DNA from: Candidatus Ligilactobacillus avistercoris
GTDB taxonomy: Bacteria; Bacillota; Bacilli; Lactobacillales; Lactobacillaceae
Length of the DNA: 64,000 nt
Assembly (NCBI GenBank): GCA_019119415.1
Contig: DWXB01000003.1
Location: 1 to 64,000 of the forward strand
Reading direction: 5' to 3'
Of the stretch, positions 25,445-34,129 are shown piece after piece. The notes below the pieces were generated by a model. It was not told the origin of the DNA. It saw only the letters and a program-made list of their open reading frames with translations, and did not search any database. The translations under genes were made by a program, and so were the position numbers. Every line of letters begins with the position of its first letter. Within the stretch, counting starts at the first letter, position 1.

Positions 25445-26761
25445 CTATTCCTCTGACTGCGTCTGGGCAGCAATAACCTTCTTCTGCATTGCCTTAATCC
25501 GAATAACCGCAATGATTAACAGGATAAAGCCAATCACAACGCAGGCCATCATGACGTACCATGCCATCTTGAAGTTGGCGATGTCCTTGATTGCCCCGAA
25601 GAGCGGTGCTCCAATGGCAAACCCGATGGCGTACGCTAACCCAACAAGTCCAAGCATCACTCCCTGTTCCTTCTTTCCAAAGAGGTCCTTGGACATGAAG
25701 GCTGGGCCGGACATGTAACTGAAGACGGCCAGGCCACAGAAGATAGCGTAGGCAAACCCACACAACCGACCAATTCCGGAGTTGTACGGCTGGAAGGCCA
25801 CGATAATCATCATGGCAATCGAGATCACGTACATTACCCCGGCAAACGTCATGGCCTTGGCAGTCCCGAGTTTGTCAAACAGCACACCCCCGCAGACGTT
25901 TCCGATTAAACAGCCAACCCCGTACAGGGAACCAACTAACCCAACCGTGGTAAACGGTAACTGCGTCTTTAGGAAGGCCGCATAGTCTTCGTTTAATGAT
26001 GCTAATCCTAATCCAATAATCAGGAAACCGATGCTGAAGACCCAGAACCACTTCATCTTCAGGACTTCCTTCATGGTCCATCCTTCGAAATCGTTGGCTT
26101 CCTTCTGGGCAGCGGCGGCCTTCGCCTCGTTTGCTTCGGCAGCAGTCTCAACAATTTCGTTCTGACGAGGCGTCCGGATAAACAGTGTAATGATAAACCC
26201 GACGATTAACAGCGTTGCCGCAAAGATAAAGAATGGCTTTTGCGGCGTGCCAAAGAACTTCAGGACCTTCGCCGTAATCGGCTGCAGGAAGATGTTTCCG
26301 ATTGAACCCCCACAAAAGGCAATCCCAAGGGCCGTTCCCCGGCCCTTGTTCGGGAACCAGTGGTTAATAACCCACGGAACACCCTGGCCAGAGAAGAACG
26401 TTGACCCGGCCATGCAGACGATGGCAGCAGCATAAAATTCTGGTAACTTTGAACTCAACCCGAAACACAGGTATGCAAGGGCGGAAAGAACAATCCCAAT
26501 AAAGTACATTACCTTAAAGTTGAACTTTGCCAACCCCTTCCCGATAAACGGGGAAGCAATGGAAGCGGCAACCGCCCCAAACGTAAAGATCAACGTGTAT
26601 GACGCCAGCGTAAAGTGGAACGTTTTAACCACGTACGGTACGAATAATGGCTGAATATTCTGCGCAATTCCGTACGGCACAGCTTGGGTGAACATACAAA
26701 GGAACACCATGAAGTACTTGAAGCCGTTGCTAACTGGCTTTTGCTCCAAAGTTGTATCCAT
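25445..26761 (-). CDS. MFS transporter, OFA (oxalate/formate antiporter-like) family
   Basis: A 12-helix major facilitator protein of about 438 residues. The segment GVPWVINHWFPNKGRGTALGIAF is the OFA-family signature. A cytoplasmic loop rich in Ala, Glu and Lys (about 205-235) joins the two six-helix halves. OFA members move oxalate, formate, lactate or other monocarboxylates; the substrate here is unknown. Being next to the bile salt hydrolase makes a bile-related or organic-acid role possible, as inference only. The ATG at 26761 is best spaced from GAGAGAG; in-frame GTG 26770 and ATG 26767 are alternatives. Confidence 0.8.
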   Translation of the reverse strand: MDTTLEQKPVSNGFKYFMVFLCMFTQAVPYGIAQNIQPLFVPYVVKTFHFTLASYTLIFTFGAVAASIASPFIGKGLAKFNFKVMYFIGIVLSALAYLCFGLSSKLPEFYAAAIVCMAGSTFFSGQGVPWVINHWFPNKGRGTALGIAFCGGSIGNIFLQPITAKVLKFFGTPQKPFFIFAATLLIVGFIITLFIRTPRQNEIVETAAEANEAKAAAAQKEANDFEGWTMKEVLKMKWFWVFSIGFLIIGLGLASLNEDYAAFLKTQLPFTTVGLVGSLYGVGCLIGNVCGGVLFDKLGTAKAMTFAGVMYVISIAMMIIVAFQPYNSGIGRLCGFAYAIFCGLAVFSYMSGPAFMSKDLFGKKEQGVMLGLVGLAYAIGFAIGAPLFGAIKDIANFKMAWYVMMACVVIGFILLIIAVIRIKAMQKKVIAAQTQSEE

Positions 26762-27031
26762 AATCATCACTCTCTCTTACTAATAATAGTCATGGATTAT
26801 TACAAGGCCTTTTCAATCCATCCTTAGCGTATAATGCTGCTCCCTGACTGTACAAAATAAACGCCTCCTTCCCAGTAATCTTACGGTTACCGCAACCATC
26901 TTTGCGCTTTCGTAATTATCATGACATTTCCTTAACTATTTTCATTCACTGGACATTTACCGACTCCGCCTTGAGTCTTACCCTAATTAACGCTAAACTG
27001 AAAACGGTTAAATATAACGAAGGAGTTTATG
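26762..27031. other. Divergent promoter region, OFA transporter and TauE-family gene
   Basis: About 270 bases without a gene. For the plus-strand TauE gene, TTGAGT, a 17-base spacer and TAAACT are visible near 26972-27000. For the minus-strand transporter, TTGTAC with a 16-17 base spacer and TATACG near 26828-26860 is plausible. No operator repeat stands out. Confidence 0.5.
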
Positions 27032-27772
27032 ATGGTTATTTTGAATTTTATGATTATTGCCCTGATTACGTTTGCTGCCGCCCTCGTCCAGTGTACGAGT
27101 GGGTTTGGTTTTGGCATGGTCTTTATGGCGGTAATTCCCGCCATTGGGCTGATTGATTACAAGGAATGCGCCGTGATTTCCATTATTGCCAGCATGGTGC
27201 TGCAATTTTTTGCGATTATTCGGCTGTGGCGCCACATTAACTGGAAACAGGTGCTGCTCCCAGTGATTCCCGCCTTTATTTGCGGTGCCATCGGCGTTCA
27301 CGTCATGGTGGGCCTTCCCCAGCGCACAATTGATCTGATTTTGGGAATTTTCTTGTGGGTCTTGGCGGCATACATGATTTTTATTGCCCCCCGAATTGTC
27401 CTTCCCCGCAACGCCGCAACGGGCCTGACAGCCGGTGCGGTCAGTGGGATTATGGGCGGTCTCTTCGCCATCAGTGGGGCGCCGATTGCCGCCTACTACG
27501 ACGCTGTGGTTGATGAACCGCTCGAGTATCAAGGAACCATCCAGACGTTCTTCTTTATCACGTCCATCAACCTGATTGTTAACGACTTTTTGAACGGAAA
27601 CCTCACGGTCGCAATGGGAACCCCCACCATCATCGCGATTATCGCGTGCCTTTTAGGAACATGGGTGGGATTAAAAATCATGCAGCGGCTTTCCATGACC
27701 GGGGTGCGGCGAATCACCTACTGCGTGATGTTAGCTGCGGGATTGTACTACCTTGCAAAGGGCTGGCTTTAA
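27032..27772 (+). CDS. TauE/SafE-family (DUF81) membrane exporter
   Basis: An integral membrane protein of about 246 residues with eight likely helices in two similar halves, the TauE/SafE layout. The first half has VQCTSGFGFGMVFMAVIP and the second TAGAVSGIMGGLFAISGAPI, the duplicated glycine-rich motif of the family. Members export sulfite, sulfoacetate or other small anions; the substrate here is unknown. ATG 27032 is six bases from AGGAG, and the adjacent ATG 27029 is only three away. Single-gene unit closed by a terminator. Confidence 0.8.
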   Translation: MVILNFMIIALITFAAALVQCTSGFGFGMVFMAVIPAIGLIDYKECAVISIIASMVLQFFAIIRLWRHINWKQVLLPVIPAFICGAIGVHVMVGLPQRTIDLILGIFLWVLAAYMIFIAPRIVLPRNAATGLTAGAVSGIMGGLFAISGAPIAAYYDAVVDEPLEYQGTIQTFFFITSINLIVNDFLNGNLTVAMGTPTIIAIIACLLGTWVGLKIMQRLSMTGVRRITYCVMLAAGLYYLAKGWL

Positions 27773-27796
27773 TTAATTCTTTCCAAGAAAAGCCGG

Positions 27797-27834
27797 ACGT
27801 TCTTCGCTTTTACAATGCGAAGAACGTTTTTTAT
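27797..27834 (+). terminator. Terminator after the TauE-family gene
   Basis: An 11-bp perfect stem ACGTTCTTCGC / GCGAAGAACGT is followed by a T run. Confidence 0.9.
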
Positions 27835-27851
27835 TGCCTATTTTGTGCGGT

Positions 27852-27920
27852 TTGTTCGTATATAACGAACATTAAGCTTGCATCGTTCACCAAACGGTTC
27901 TATAATCATAACCGAACAAA
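27852..27920 (+). promoter_or_regulatory. Purine permease promoter with PurBox-like sites
   Basis: TTGCAT (27878-27883), a 17-base spacer and TATAAT (27901-27906) form a strong promoter. Upstream is a palindrome TGTTCGT-ATATA-ACGAACA. Just after the -10 lies ATAACCGAACAAA (27908-27920), close to the PurR box consensus AWWWCCGAACWWT. Purine control of the permease through PurR is a reasonable inference. Confidence 0.6.
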
Positions 27921-27942
27921 TGATATGGAGGTTTCATTGTTT

Positions 27943-29292
27943 ATGGATAATAATGCGAACAGTTCTGCTACTTGGCGAACAATCGACCGGATATTCCACC
28001 TTACCGATAACAAAACGACGGTTAAGCGGGAAGTTCTTGCCGGGATCACAACGTTCGTCTCAATGGCGTACATTCTCTTCGTTAACCCGAGTATTCTTGG
28101 CCAGGCAGGTATGAACAAGGGCGCCGTGTTTACGGCAACCGCCCTTTCTGCCATTATTGGCTGTCTTTTAATGGGATTCCTTGCAAACTACCCGATTGCC
28201 ATTGCTCCGGGATTAGGTGACAACGCCTTCTTCACCTTCTCCGTGGTTTTAGCAATGGGAATTCCGTGGCAAAAGGCCATGGCCGGCGTCTTCGTGGCGT
28301 CAATCATCTTCGTGGTTCTTTCCCTCATGAAAATCCGGGAATTCGTCATTGACGCCATTCCGCGGGACCTCAAATTAGCGATGGCCGCCGGAATCGGAAT
28401 TTTCATCGCGTTTATTGGCCTGCAGGAAGGTGGCCTGGTGGGCGCTGACAAATCCAACCTCGTCAGCCTTGGATCACTGACCCACCCAGCGGTATGGTTA
28501 ACCATCTTCGGCATTTTCGTTATTGGGATTCTGATGGCCCGTAAGGTTCCGGGATCAATCTTCATCGGAATGGTTCTGACCACCATCGTGGGACTCTTCA
28601 CCGGGTTAATTAAGGCCCCGCACCACTTCATTTCAATGGCACCGAGCCTGAAGCCAACCTTTGGCGTGGGGGTAACCCACATCGACGCCCTGATAACTGA
28701 TCCCCAGCTATGGGCCGTCGTGATTGTCTTCTTACTGGTGGCCTTCTTTGATACCGCCGGAACGTTAATCGGGCTTGCCCAGCAGGCCGGGATTATGAAG
28801 GGAGACAAGATGCCGCGGATGAACCGGGCCCTGATGGCCGACTCCGTTTCAATGTTAGCCGGCTCAATTATGGGGACCACCCCGACGTCCGCTTACGTTG
28901 AATCTTCTGCCGGGATTGCCGTCGGTGGGAAGACCGGGTTAACGACCGTTGTTGTTGCCATCCTCTTCGTTGTCAGCATGCTGTTTTCCCCACTGTTGAC
29001 CATGATCACGGATAACGTAACGGCGCCAGCCCTTATCATTGTTGGGGTGCTCATGGCCTCATCACTACGGGAAATCAACTGGGATAAGTTTGAAGTTGCC
29101 TTCCCGTCCTTCCTGACGTTAATCGGAATTCCGCTGACGTACAACATTTCATACGGAATTGCCTTTGGGTTCTTAACATACCCAGTCATGATGACAGCTG
29201 CCGGAAAGATGAAGCAGGTGCGGCCAATTGTCTGGATCCTGATGGTGACGTTCATTGTACTTCTCACTATCATGAACGTTCTTCCGCACTAA
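27943..29292 (+). CDS. AzgA-type purine (guanine/hypoxanthine/adenine) permease
   Basis: A 449-residue NCS2-superfamily permease with 12-14 helices. GITTFVSMAYILFVNPSIL near the N terminus, AIAPGLGDNAFFTFSVV, FIAFIGLQEGGLV and FFDTAGTLIGLAQQAG identify the AzgA/PbuG/PbuO group rather than UraA. It imports hypoxanthine, guanine or adenine by proton symport. ATG 27943 is 11 bases from GGAGG; an in-frame TTG at 27937 is better spaced. PurBox-like sites upstream and the purEKB genes elsewhere in the window fit purine control. Confidence 0.88.
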   Translation: MDNNANSSATWRTIDRIFHLTDNKTTVKREVLAGITTFVSMAYILFVNPSILGQAGMNKGAVFTATALSAIIGCLLMGFLANYPIAIAPGLGDNAFFTFSVVLAMGIPWQKAMAGVFVASIIFVVLSLMKIREFVIDAIPRDLKLAMAAGIGIFIAFIGLQEGGLVGADKSNLVSLGSLTHPAVWLTIFGIFVIGILMARKVPGSIFIGMVLTTIVGLFTGLIKAPHHFISMAPSLKPTFGVGVTHIDALITDPQLWAVVIVFLLVAFFDTAGTLIGLAQQAGIMKGDKMPRMNRALMADSVSMLAGSIMGTTPTSAYVESSAGIAVGGKTGLTTVVVAILFVVSMLFSPLLTMITDNVTAPALIIVGVLMASSLREINWDKFEVAFPSFLTLIGIPLTYNISYGIAFGFLTYPVMMTAAGKMKQVRPIVWILMVTFIVLLTIMNVLPH

Positions 29293-29317
29293 CGAATTTA
29301 AAAAACGAGCGCAAAGT

Positions 29318-29354
29318 AAATGAGCTGCGACTTAACCGTCACAGCTCATTTTTT
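29318..29354 (+). terminator. Terminator after the purine permease
   Basis: Stem AAATGAGCTG / CAGCTCATTT with an inner GAC/GTC pair, followed by a T run. It separates the permease from the convergent MFS gene. Confidence 0.85.
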
Positions 29355-29359
29355 CACAT

Positions 29360-30562
29360 TTATTCCCGGGTTAACTGCTGGCGCCGGGCAATTATAACCA
29401 GCGCAACTAACAGCCCCAGAATTAACGCTGCCACCGAAATAAAGAGAACCGCGTAATTTCCGTGGTCAACCAGCACGCCCCCATACAAAGGCCCGACAGA
29501 CCGGCCCACTGACATTGCAATGCTTGGTAGGCCCTGATACTTCCCCCGCTGACTGGCTGGGGTAAGTTGATCAATCCACGCTGGAACGGCTGGCAAACTC
29601 AACATATCGCCGACAGTTGCGATAATAAACGCCAAAAGAATCATCCAGAAGTTGCGGGCCCCCACGAGCATTAAAAACGAGACCCCGAAGAGAAGAACCC
29701 CGCTCTCAATCTGGTGGTCAATCCGGATTCGCGCCCCCAACACGTTGACGAGTGGCTGACAGCAAATAATCATTAACCCGTTAAAGGTCCACAAGAAACT
29801 GTAAAATACAAAGGGAATCCCAAGGTGCGTCATGTGCGCTGGCATAATGCTTTCCCAGAGCGCATAACCAAGGTAAACACTTGCCAGGCACGCACATGCG
29901 ACCAACACGACAGATTGGTTCCGCCGATGCTGCGGCGCTGATAACTTCACGCCCCGCTGGTGCCGGGGACGCCGTTGCCGCCGTAAAATAATCGGTCCCC
30001 GAAAAGCCACGATGCATACCAGCAATAGCAAGCCATACGCCCCGGTCGCCACCGCAAATACAAGCGGCGCACTAATCGGTAACAAAACGCCCACTAGGAG
30101 GGTTCCAAAAACAATTCCCAGGTTAACCGCAATGTACAGGGTGTTAAACGCGGCCCGCGCTCCCTGCCGGGCGGTTGCTGCAGCGTAGGCATTCACCACC
30201 GTTGCGATGATCCCATCAGCAAACGCGTTAATAATTAGTAAGACCGCAAACCACGGCCACGAGTGGTCCCAGATCAAAACTGCCGTTGAAAGCACCGCCA
30301 AAATCGCCGCTCCAATTAGAGTCGGGTACGGCTTCCAGTGGTCAAACAGCCGCCCCCCTAACAGGTTGCCGGCAACCATCGCAATCGAAACAAGTAACAG
30401 GACAATTCCCGCTACCGTAAGCGACCGGTGGAGGTATTCGTTAATGTAGATTGTGATTAACGGCCATAAAAAGGCAGCCCCGAGCTGATCAAGCAGCGTT
30501 GCCATAAAGACCGCCTGGAATGATAACTGATGATGATCGTGATCCTGATCTGATGTATCCAT
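29360..30562 (-). CDS. MFS transporter (multidrug efflux-like)
   Basis: A 400-residue, 12-helix major facilitator protein. The loop between helices 2 and 3 has the form GNLLGGRLFDHWKPYP, the MFS motif A of drug:proton antiporters. Helix 5 is of antiporter type (LYIAVNLGIVFGTLLVGVL). A basic central loop RRQRRPRHQRG divides the halves. The N terminus is short and rich in Asp and His (DTSDQDHDHHQ). The substrate is unknown; efflux of toxic compounds is the likely role. AGGAGG precedes the ATG. It follows the phosphoesterase gene by 27 bases. Confidence 0.75.
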   Translation of the reverse strand: MDTSDQDHDHHQLSFQAVFMATLLDQLGAAFLWPLITIYINEYLHRSLTVAGIVLLLVSIAMVAGNLLGGRLFDHWKPYPTLIGAAILAVLSTAVLIWDHSWPWFAVLLIINAFADGIIATVVNAYAAATARQGARAAFNTLYIAVNLGIVFGTLLVGVLLPISAPLVFAVATGAYGLLLLVCIVAFRGPIILRRQRRPRHQRGVKLSAPQHRRNQSVVLVACACLASVYLGYALWESIMPAHMTHLGIPFVFYSFLWTFNGLMIICCQPLVNVLGARIRIDHQIESGVLLFGVSFLMLVGARNFWMILLAFIIATVGDMLSLPAVPAWIDQLTPASQRGKYQGLPSIAMSVGRSVGPLYGGVLVDHGNYAVLFISVAALILGLLVALVIIARRQQLTRE

Positions 30563-30589
30563 TTTTAATCCTCCTAAAGCTAATCCGTC

Positions 30590-31408
30590 CTAATGCGCTT
30601 GTTGATCGTAACCCCGCTCGTGATTAATCCGAGCTAACAATTCCTGGTCATGCGTATGAACGCGGCCCTCAAAGAGTTGTTCCCGGTAAAGGTCGGCGTA
30701 TGGCACCGCGCACTTTTCAGCCCGTTGTGCCTCAGCCTCATGGTCATAATCAACCCGGCGAAAATCAACGGCCGGCCTGCCCTGCTCATCAACCGTTAAG
30801 ATAACGTACTGTGCCCGTAAATCCCGCTGTAACTGCGGCCAGGCATCAAAGGGTTCACCAACCGACCCCGGATTCACCACAAGTTGTTCGTGATTTGTAT
30901 ACCGGAGAGTAGCGTGATGAACGTGCGCGTACACTGCCATGTCAGCCTGGTTGTCCGGAACAAGCTCATCAAAGTTATCTTGCGGGGCAGTGGGATACAA
31001 CTTTTGCCCAAAATTATGGTACGGCAGGTTGTGGCTAATATTAACGGTTAACCCGTTAACTTTCTTGGTGATTGCGAGTGGCCACCCCGCAATTGTATCC
31101 AAAATTGCGGGGGTTAACCGGGCCGCCGTATAGTGCGCTAAGACGCTAAAAAAACGCCGGCTCGGTTTATCAATGACGAGCTGATCGCGGGCACCATTGA
31201 CCAACAAGTCGTCCCAGTTTCCCCGCACCATGACCGTCGGGTGCATAGCCATTACCTGCACCCACATTTTCTGAGCGCCAGGTCCGGGCATAAACAAGTC
31301 CCCCACAAACCAGTACTCGTCGACTCGCTGTGTTTGACTGTCCGCATACATTGCCTGGAAGGCCCCGACGTTACCGTGAACGTCGGAGAACACCGCAATT
31401 CGTGTCAT
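30590..31408 (-). CDS. Calcineurin-like metallophosphoesterase
   Basis: A 272-residue protein with the metal ligands of the metallophosphoesterase superfamily: DVHGN (8-12 region), GDLFMPGPG, GNWDD in place of GNHD, a histidine in NISHNLPYHN and HVHHATLRY in place of GHTH. NPGSVGEPF closes the active site as in YfcE/MJ0936-type phosphodiesterases. The tail of about 90 residues is uncharacterised. The substrate may be a cyclic nucleotide or phosphodiester, not determinable here. An extended -10 TGGTATAAT lies about 40 bases upstream of the start. Confidence 0.8.
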   Translation of the reverse strand: MTRIAVFSDVHGNVGAFQAMYADSQTQRVDEYWFVGDLFMPGPGAQKMWVQVMAMHPTVMVRGNWDDLLVNGARDQLVIDKPSRRFFSVLAHYTAARLTPAILDTIAGWPLAITKKVNGLTVNISHNLPYHNFGQKLYPTAPQDNFDELVPDNQADMAVYAHVHHATLRYTNHEQLVVNPGSVGEPFDAWPQLQRDLRAQYVILTVDEQGRPAVDFRRVDYDHEAEAQRAEKCAVPYADLYREQLFEGRVHTHDQELLARINHERGYDQQAH

Positions 31409-31487
31409 TACACCCGTTCCCCCTTAAAAAATTCGTTACTCTTATTATACCAGATTTCGTGAATTCATCAGGCAACCAGCGCCTTTA

Positions 31488-31523
31488 TAAAAAACAACGC
31501 CTCACCCCTTGGTAAGTCGTTGT
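31488..31523 (-). terminator. Terminator after the ECF S component gene
   Basis: An imperfect stem with outer ACAACG / CGTTGT and inner CTCACC / GGTAAG pairing, followed on the minus strand by a T run. It ends the ECF S component gene upstream of the phosphoesterase. Confidence 0.7.
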
Positions 31524-31548
31524 ACTAAATTCCTGTTTGTTCTTTATC

Positions 31549-32094
31549 CTAAGCGCGTAAGTGGTGAATCACCCGGTAAAGGATTATCCCAAACAGCGGG
31601 ACGGTAATCATCATCGCAATTCCCGTGGCCACGCTGGCTGGCACGGCCGCAACCCCCATTGCCAGGGCAGTATTAAAGTGACTCCCCACCATTAGGGCTT
31701 CGATTACGTACCTAAGATAACCACTAATCATCTTAGTGATTCCCGTGGTAATTCCCAAAACAATTAACCGGGAACCCTTCATTGAACGTCCCAGGGCATT
31801 AAACGTAAGCGTTGCAACGCCGCCAACCATTAAGACCTCCATCACGGTGAGGTACGCGTGAGCCGCGTACCCGTTGAGGAAATCGAACAATACCAGCCCA
31901 ATTAAGCCGGCGATTATCCCGTACTTAAATCCCAGGAAAATCATTCCGATAACGACAAAAGTAAACCCTAAATCAATAAAAGGATGTCCCACCGGCGAAG
32001 GAATATGAATTTGCATCATCGCCAAAACATAATCAATCGCCGCAAACACCGCCGCAAGCGTAATGTTCCGAACCTGATTAGTACTCCTGAGCAT
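31549..32094 (-). CDS. ECF transporter S component (substrate unknown)
   Basis: A 181-residue protein with five to six transmembrane helices. Helix 1 carries the small-residue pattern LAAVFAAIDYVLA, which in ECF S components packs against the shared EcfT subunit. PSPVGHPFIDLGFTFVVIG resembles vitamin-type S components of group II, which share EcfA-EcfA'-EcfT with other S subunits. No riboswitch is seen upstream, but a palindrome overlaps the presumed promoter. The gene is transcribed alone. I cannot name the vitamin or metabolite. Confidence 0.7.
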   Translation of the reverse strand: MLRSTNQVRNITLAAVFAAIDYVLAMMQIHIPSPVGHPFIDLGFTFVVIGMIFLGFKYGIIAGLIGLVLFDFLNGYAAHAYLTVMEVLMVGGVATLTFNALGRSMKGSRLIVLGITTGITKMISGYLRYVIEALMVGSHFNTALAMGVAAVPASVATGIAMMITVPLFGIILYRVIHHLRA

Positions 32095-32133
32095 CGTTAA
32101 GTGCCTCCCTTTTCATATTTTCTTTCCACATGT

Positions 32134-32152
32134 TGCTACCACGTGTAGCATA
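32134..32152 (-). promoter_or_regulatory. 17-bp palindrome over the ECF S component -10 box
   Basis: TGCTAC-CACGT-GTAGCA (32134-32150) is a perfect 6-bp inverted repeat. It overlaps TATGCT (minus strand, 32147-32152), the best -10 candidate 50-60 bases upstream of the S component start. A repressor operator is inferred. The -35 region is weak. Confidence 0.55.
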
Positions 32153-32203
32153 CCACGATTTACCGAAAGTCCGCTACGGAGATCACTTAATTTCACCAAT
32201 AGT

Positions 32204-32788
32204 TCACAAAAAATACTTTCCAACACTACTCCCGGCAAGTTGAGCTGCCAAATCATTGCGGAAAACAACGCCAGCCCGTTCCTCGTACGCTAACCGTAGC
32301 CGATTCTGGTTAGTGTATAACAGGACTTCATCCGCCACCTGCTGGACTGTTTGGAGGTTAGCAATTCCCCGGGTAAACCGGGCCTCAACGTCGACCTGGC
32401 TGCCCCCAAAGCCACCCTGTTGAAACCTTGCGGTAACCCGCTGTAAGGCCGTGGTCGCATCCGGAACCAAGACGCCGATTAACCGCACTGTCATTTTATA
32501 CTTATGGGCCTGCGCAACAAGGCGAAGGGCCGTCCGCGCCGTTCCGCCGAGGGGCGTTTCCCAGGTGACTGCCTGATGGGCCGCCAGTTGTTCCCCCACC
32601 GCACGCCGGGCTGCCATGACCGCGGTCATCCGGTCATTCCCCCGCCGCCAGTTACCATGCGCGCGCCGTAAATAATCATCTGCATCAATGATCACATCAC
32701 CCGCAAACAATTGCGCCTGCCGTTGTCGCAGCGTCGTTTTGCCCGCACCATTCACGCCTGCTAAAACCGTTAACCGCACATTCTTCAT
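32204..32788 (-). CDS. Zeta toxin-like P-loop kinase
   Basis: A 194-residue P-loop protein: Walker A LAGVNGAGKTT, then IDADDYLRRAHGNWRRGNDR, typical of zeta-toxin/PezT-like kinases, where Asp and Arg residues bind the sugar substrate. Zeta kinases phosphorylate UDP-N-acetylglucosamine or related nucleotides. No epsilon-type antitoxin gene is adjacent, and chromosomal stand-alone homologues exist whose role is not toxic. ATG 32788 is chosen because GGAGG lies just before it; the longer frame to 32830 has no ribosome site. It follows ackA by 61 bases. Confidence 0.7.
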   Translation of the reverse strand: MKNVRLTVLAGVNGAGKTTLRQRQAQLFAGDVIIDADDYLRRAHGNWRRGNDRMTAVMAARRAVGEQLAAHQAVTWETPLGGTARTALRLVAQAHKYKMTVRLIGVLVPDATTALQRVTARFQQGGFGGSQVDVEARFTRGIANLQTVQQVADEVLLYTNQNRLRLAYEERAGVVFRNDLAAQLAGSSVGKYFL

Positions 32789-32849
32789 TCGTTCCTCCAA
32801 ATAGCAAACAAGCAGTTCCCCGAAGGTCACTGCTCGTTTAAAGTTCTAA

Positions 32850-34052
32850 TTACTGCGCCTCGTGCGCAAGCCGCTGCACGTCCCGCGCAATCATCAACTC
32901 TTCGTTGGTCTTAACCCGCAGAGCCGTAACCGCTGAATCCGGCGTTGAAATCACGCAATCGCCGTTCGGGTGCTCGTTGGCGGCAGAATCAAGCTTAATA
33001 CCCATGTAAGCCAACCGGTCAAGCACCAGTTTTCGGATTGGGGCTGAATTTTCCCCGATACCGGCGGTGAAGATAATCGCATCCACCCCGCCCATTTCGG
33101 CAACGTACTGGCCAATGTAGCGCACAATGTTCCGCACGAAAATGTCCAGGGCAAGCTGAGCCCGGTCGTTTCCGGCCGCAGCCTGTGCAAGAATATCGCG
33201 CATATCCGATGAAATTCCGGAAATTCCCTTTAATCCAGCTTCGTGGTTCAGGAGGGTCACCATTTCGTTTCCGGTGGTAATCCCCAGCTTGTCCATGACA
33301 AACCCAACCAACGATGGGTCAACATCTCCGGAACGAGTTCCCATCGTCAGCCCAGCCAAGGGAGTAAAGCCCATTGACGTATCAAACGACTGCCCGTTTT
33401 GAACGGCACAAATGGATGAACCGTTTCCTAGGTGGCAACTAATCAGCTTTAACTGCTCGTACGGCTTTTCTAAGATTTCCGCCGCCCGCTGGGTAACGTA
33501 CCGGTGGCTCGTTCCGTGAGCCCCGTACCGCCGCACACCCCATTTTTCGTACCACTCGTACGGTACACTATAAATGTAGTTCTCCGGTGGCAGGGTCTGG
33601 TGGAATGACGTATCAAACACCGCAACGGAAACCGCATGCGGAAGCAATTCCCTAAAGGCCTGAATTCCCGCCCCGTTTGCCGGATTATGCAACGGTGCGT
33701 ATTCGGCCAATGCCTTAATCTGCGCCACGTCGTCATCGCCAACAATTACCGATTGCTTATACGCTTCCCCACCAGCAACAACCCGGTGGCCGACCCCGGT
33801 AATTTCTTCGGGGTCCGTTACAATTGATAACTGCCGGAGGAGCTTCATCAACAGACCCACCGCCGCCTTATGGTCCGGCACCGGCGTTTCCTCTGTGTAC
33901 TTTTCACCAGCCTGATTCTTAATCGTCACCCGCGAACCGTCAATCCCAATCCGCTCAATCTGCCCCGCTGCTAATTCTTCTTCGGCGGGCATTGCAAAGA
34001 GTTTGAATTTCAGACTTGAACTCCCCGAATTAATTGCCATAATCTTCTCCAC
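32850..34052 (-). CDS. ackA: Acetate kinase
   Basis: A 400-residue ASKHA-superfamily enzyme that makes ATP from acetyl phosphate. Motifs are INSGSSSLKFKLF at the N terminus, AVFDTSFHQTLP, the catalytic region RRYGAHGTSHRYV, HLGNGSSICAV, MGFTPLAGLTMGTRSGDVDP and FTAGIGENSAPIR. In heterofermentative lactobacilli it captures energy from acetyl phosphate. GTG at 34052 is seven bases after GGAGG and gives the usual N terminus; an in-frame ATG four codons later would be too short. Confidence 0.95.
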   Translation of the reverse strand: MEKIMAINSGSSSLKFKLFAMPAEEELAAGQIERIGIDGSRVTIKNQAGEKYTEETPVPDHKAAVGLLMKLLRQLSIVTDPEEITGVGHRVVAGGEAYKQSVIVGDDDVAQIKALAEYAPLHNPANGAGIQAFRELLPHAVSVAVFDTSFHQTLPPENYIYSVPYEWYEKWGVRRYGAHGTSHRYVTQRAAEILEKPYEQLKLISCHLGNGSSICAVQNGQSFDTSMGFTPLAGLTMGTRSGDVDPSLVGFVMDKLGITTGNEMVTLLNHEAGLKGISGISSDMRDILAQAAAGNDRAQLALDIFVRNIVRYIGQYVAEMGGVDAIIFTAGIGENSAPIRKLVLDRLAYMGIKLDSAANEHPNGDCVISTPDSAVTALRVKTNEELMIARDVQRLAHEAQ

Positions 34053-34129
34053 GCTAAGTCCTCCTTTTTTGTAACCGTTATCATCACGATACTATGGTAT
34101 CGCAAAAAACGTTCGCTGAAAACCCACCT

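Noticed and set aside
27646..27942. Upstream extension of the purine permease frame into the TauE gene end
   Set aside because: It crosses a strong terminator and the promoter; the RBS and family N terminus point to 27937-27943.
27773..27942. A guanine riboswitch before the purine permease
   Set aside because: The promoter lies only about 35 bases before the start, leaving no space for an aptamer; PurBox-like sites explain control better.
28188..28880. A 230-codon minus-strand frame across the purine permease
   Set aside because: Antisense shadow; proline- and threonine-rich mirror of membrane codons.
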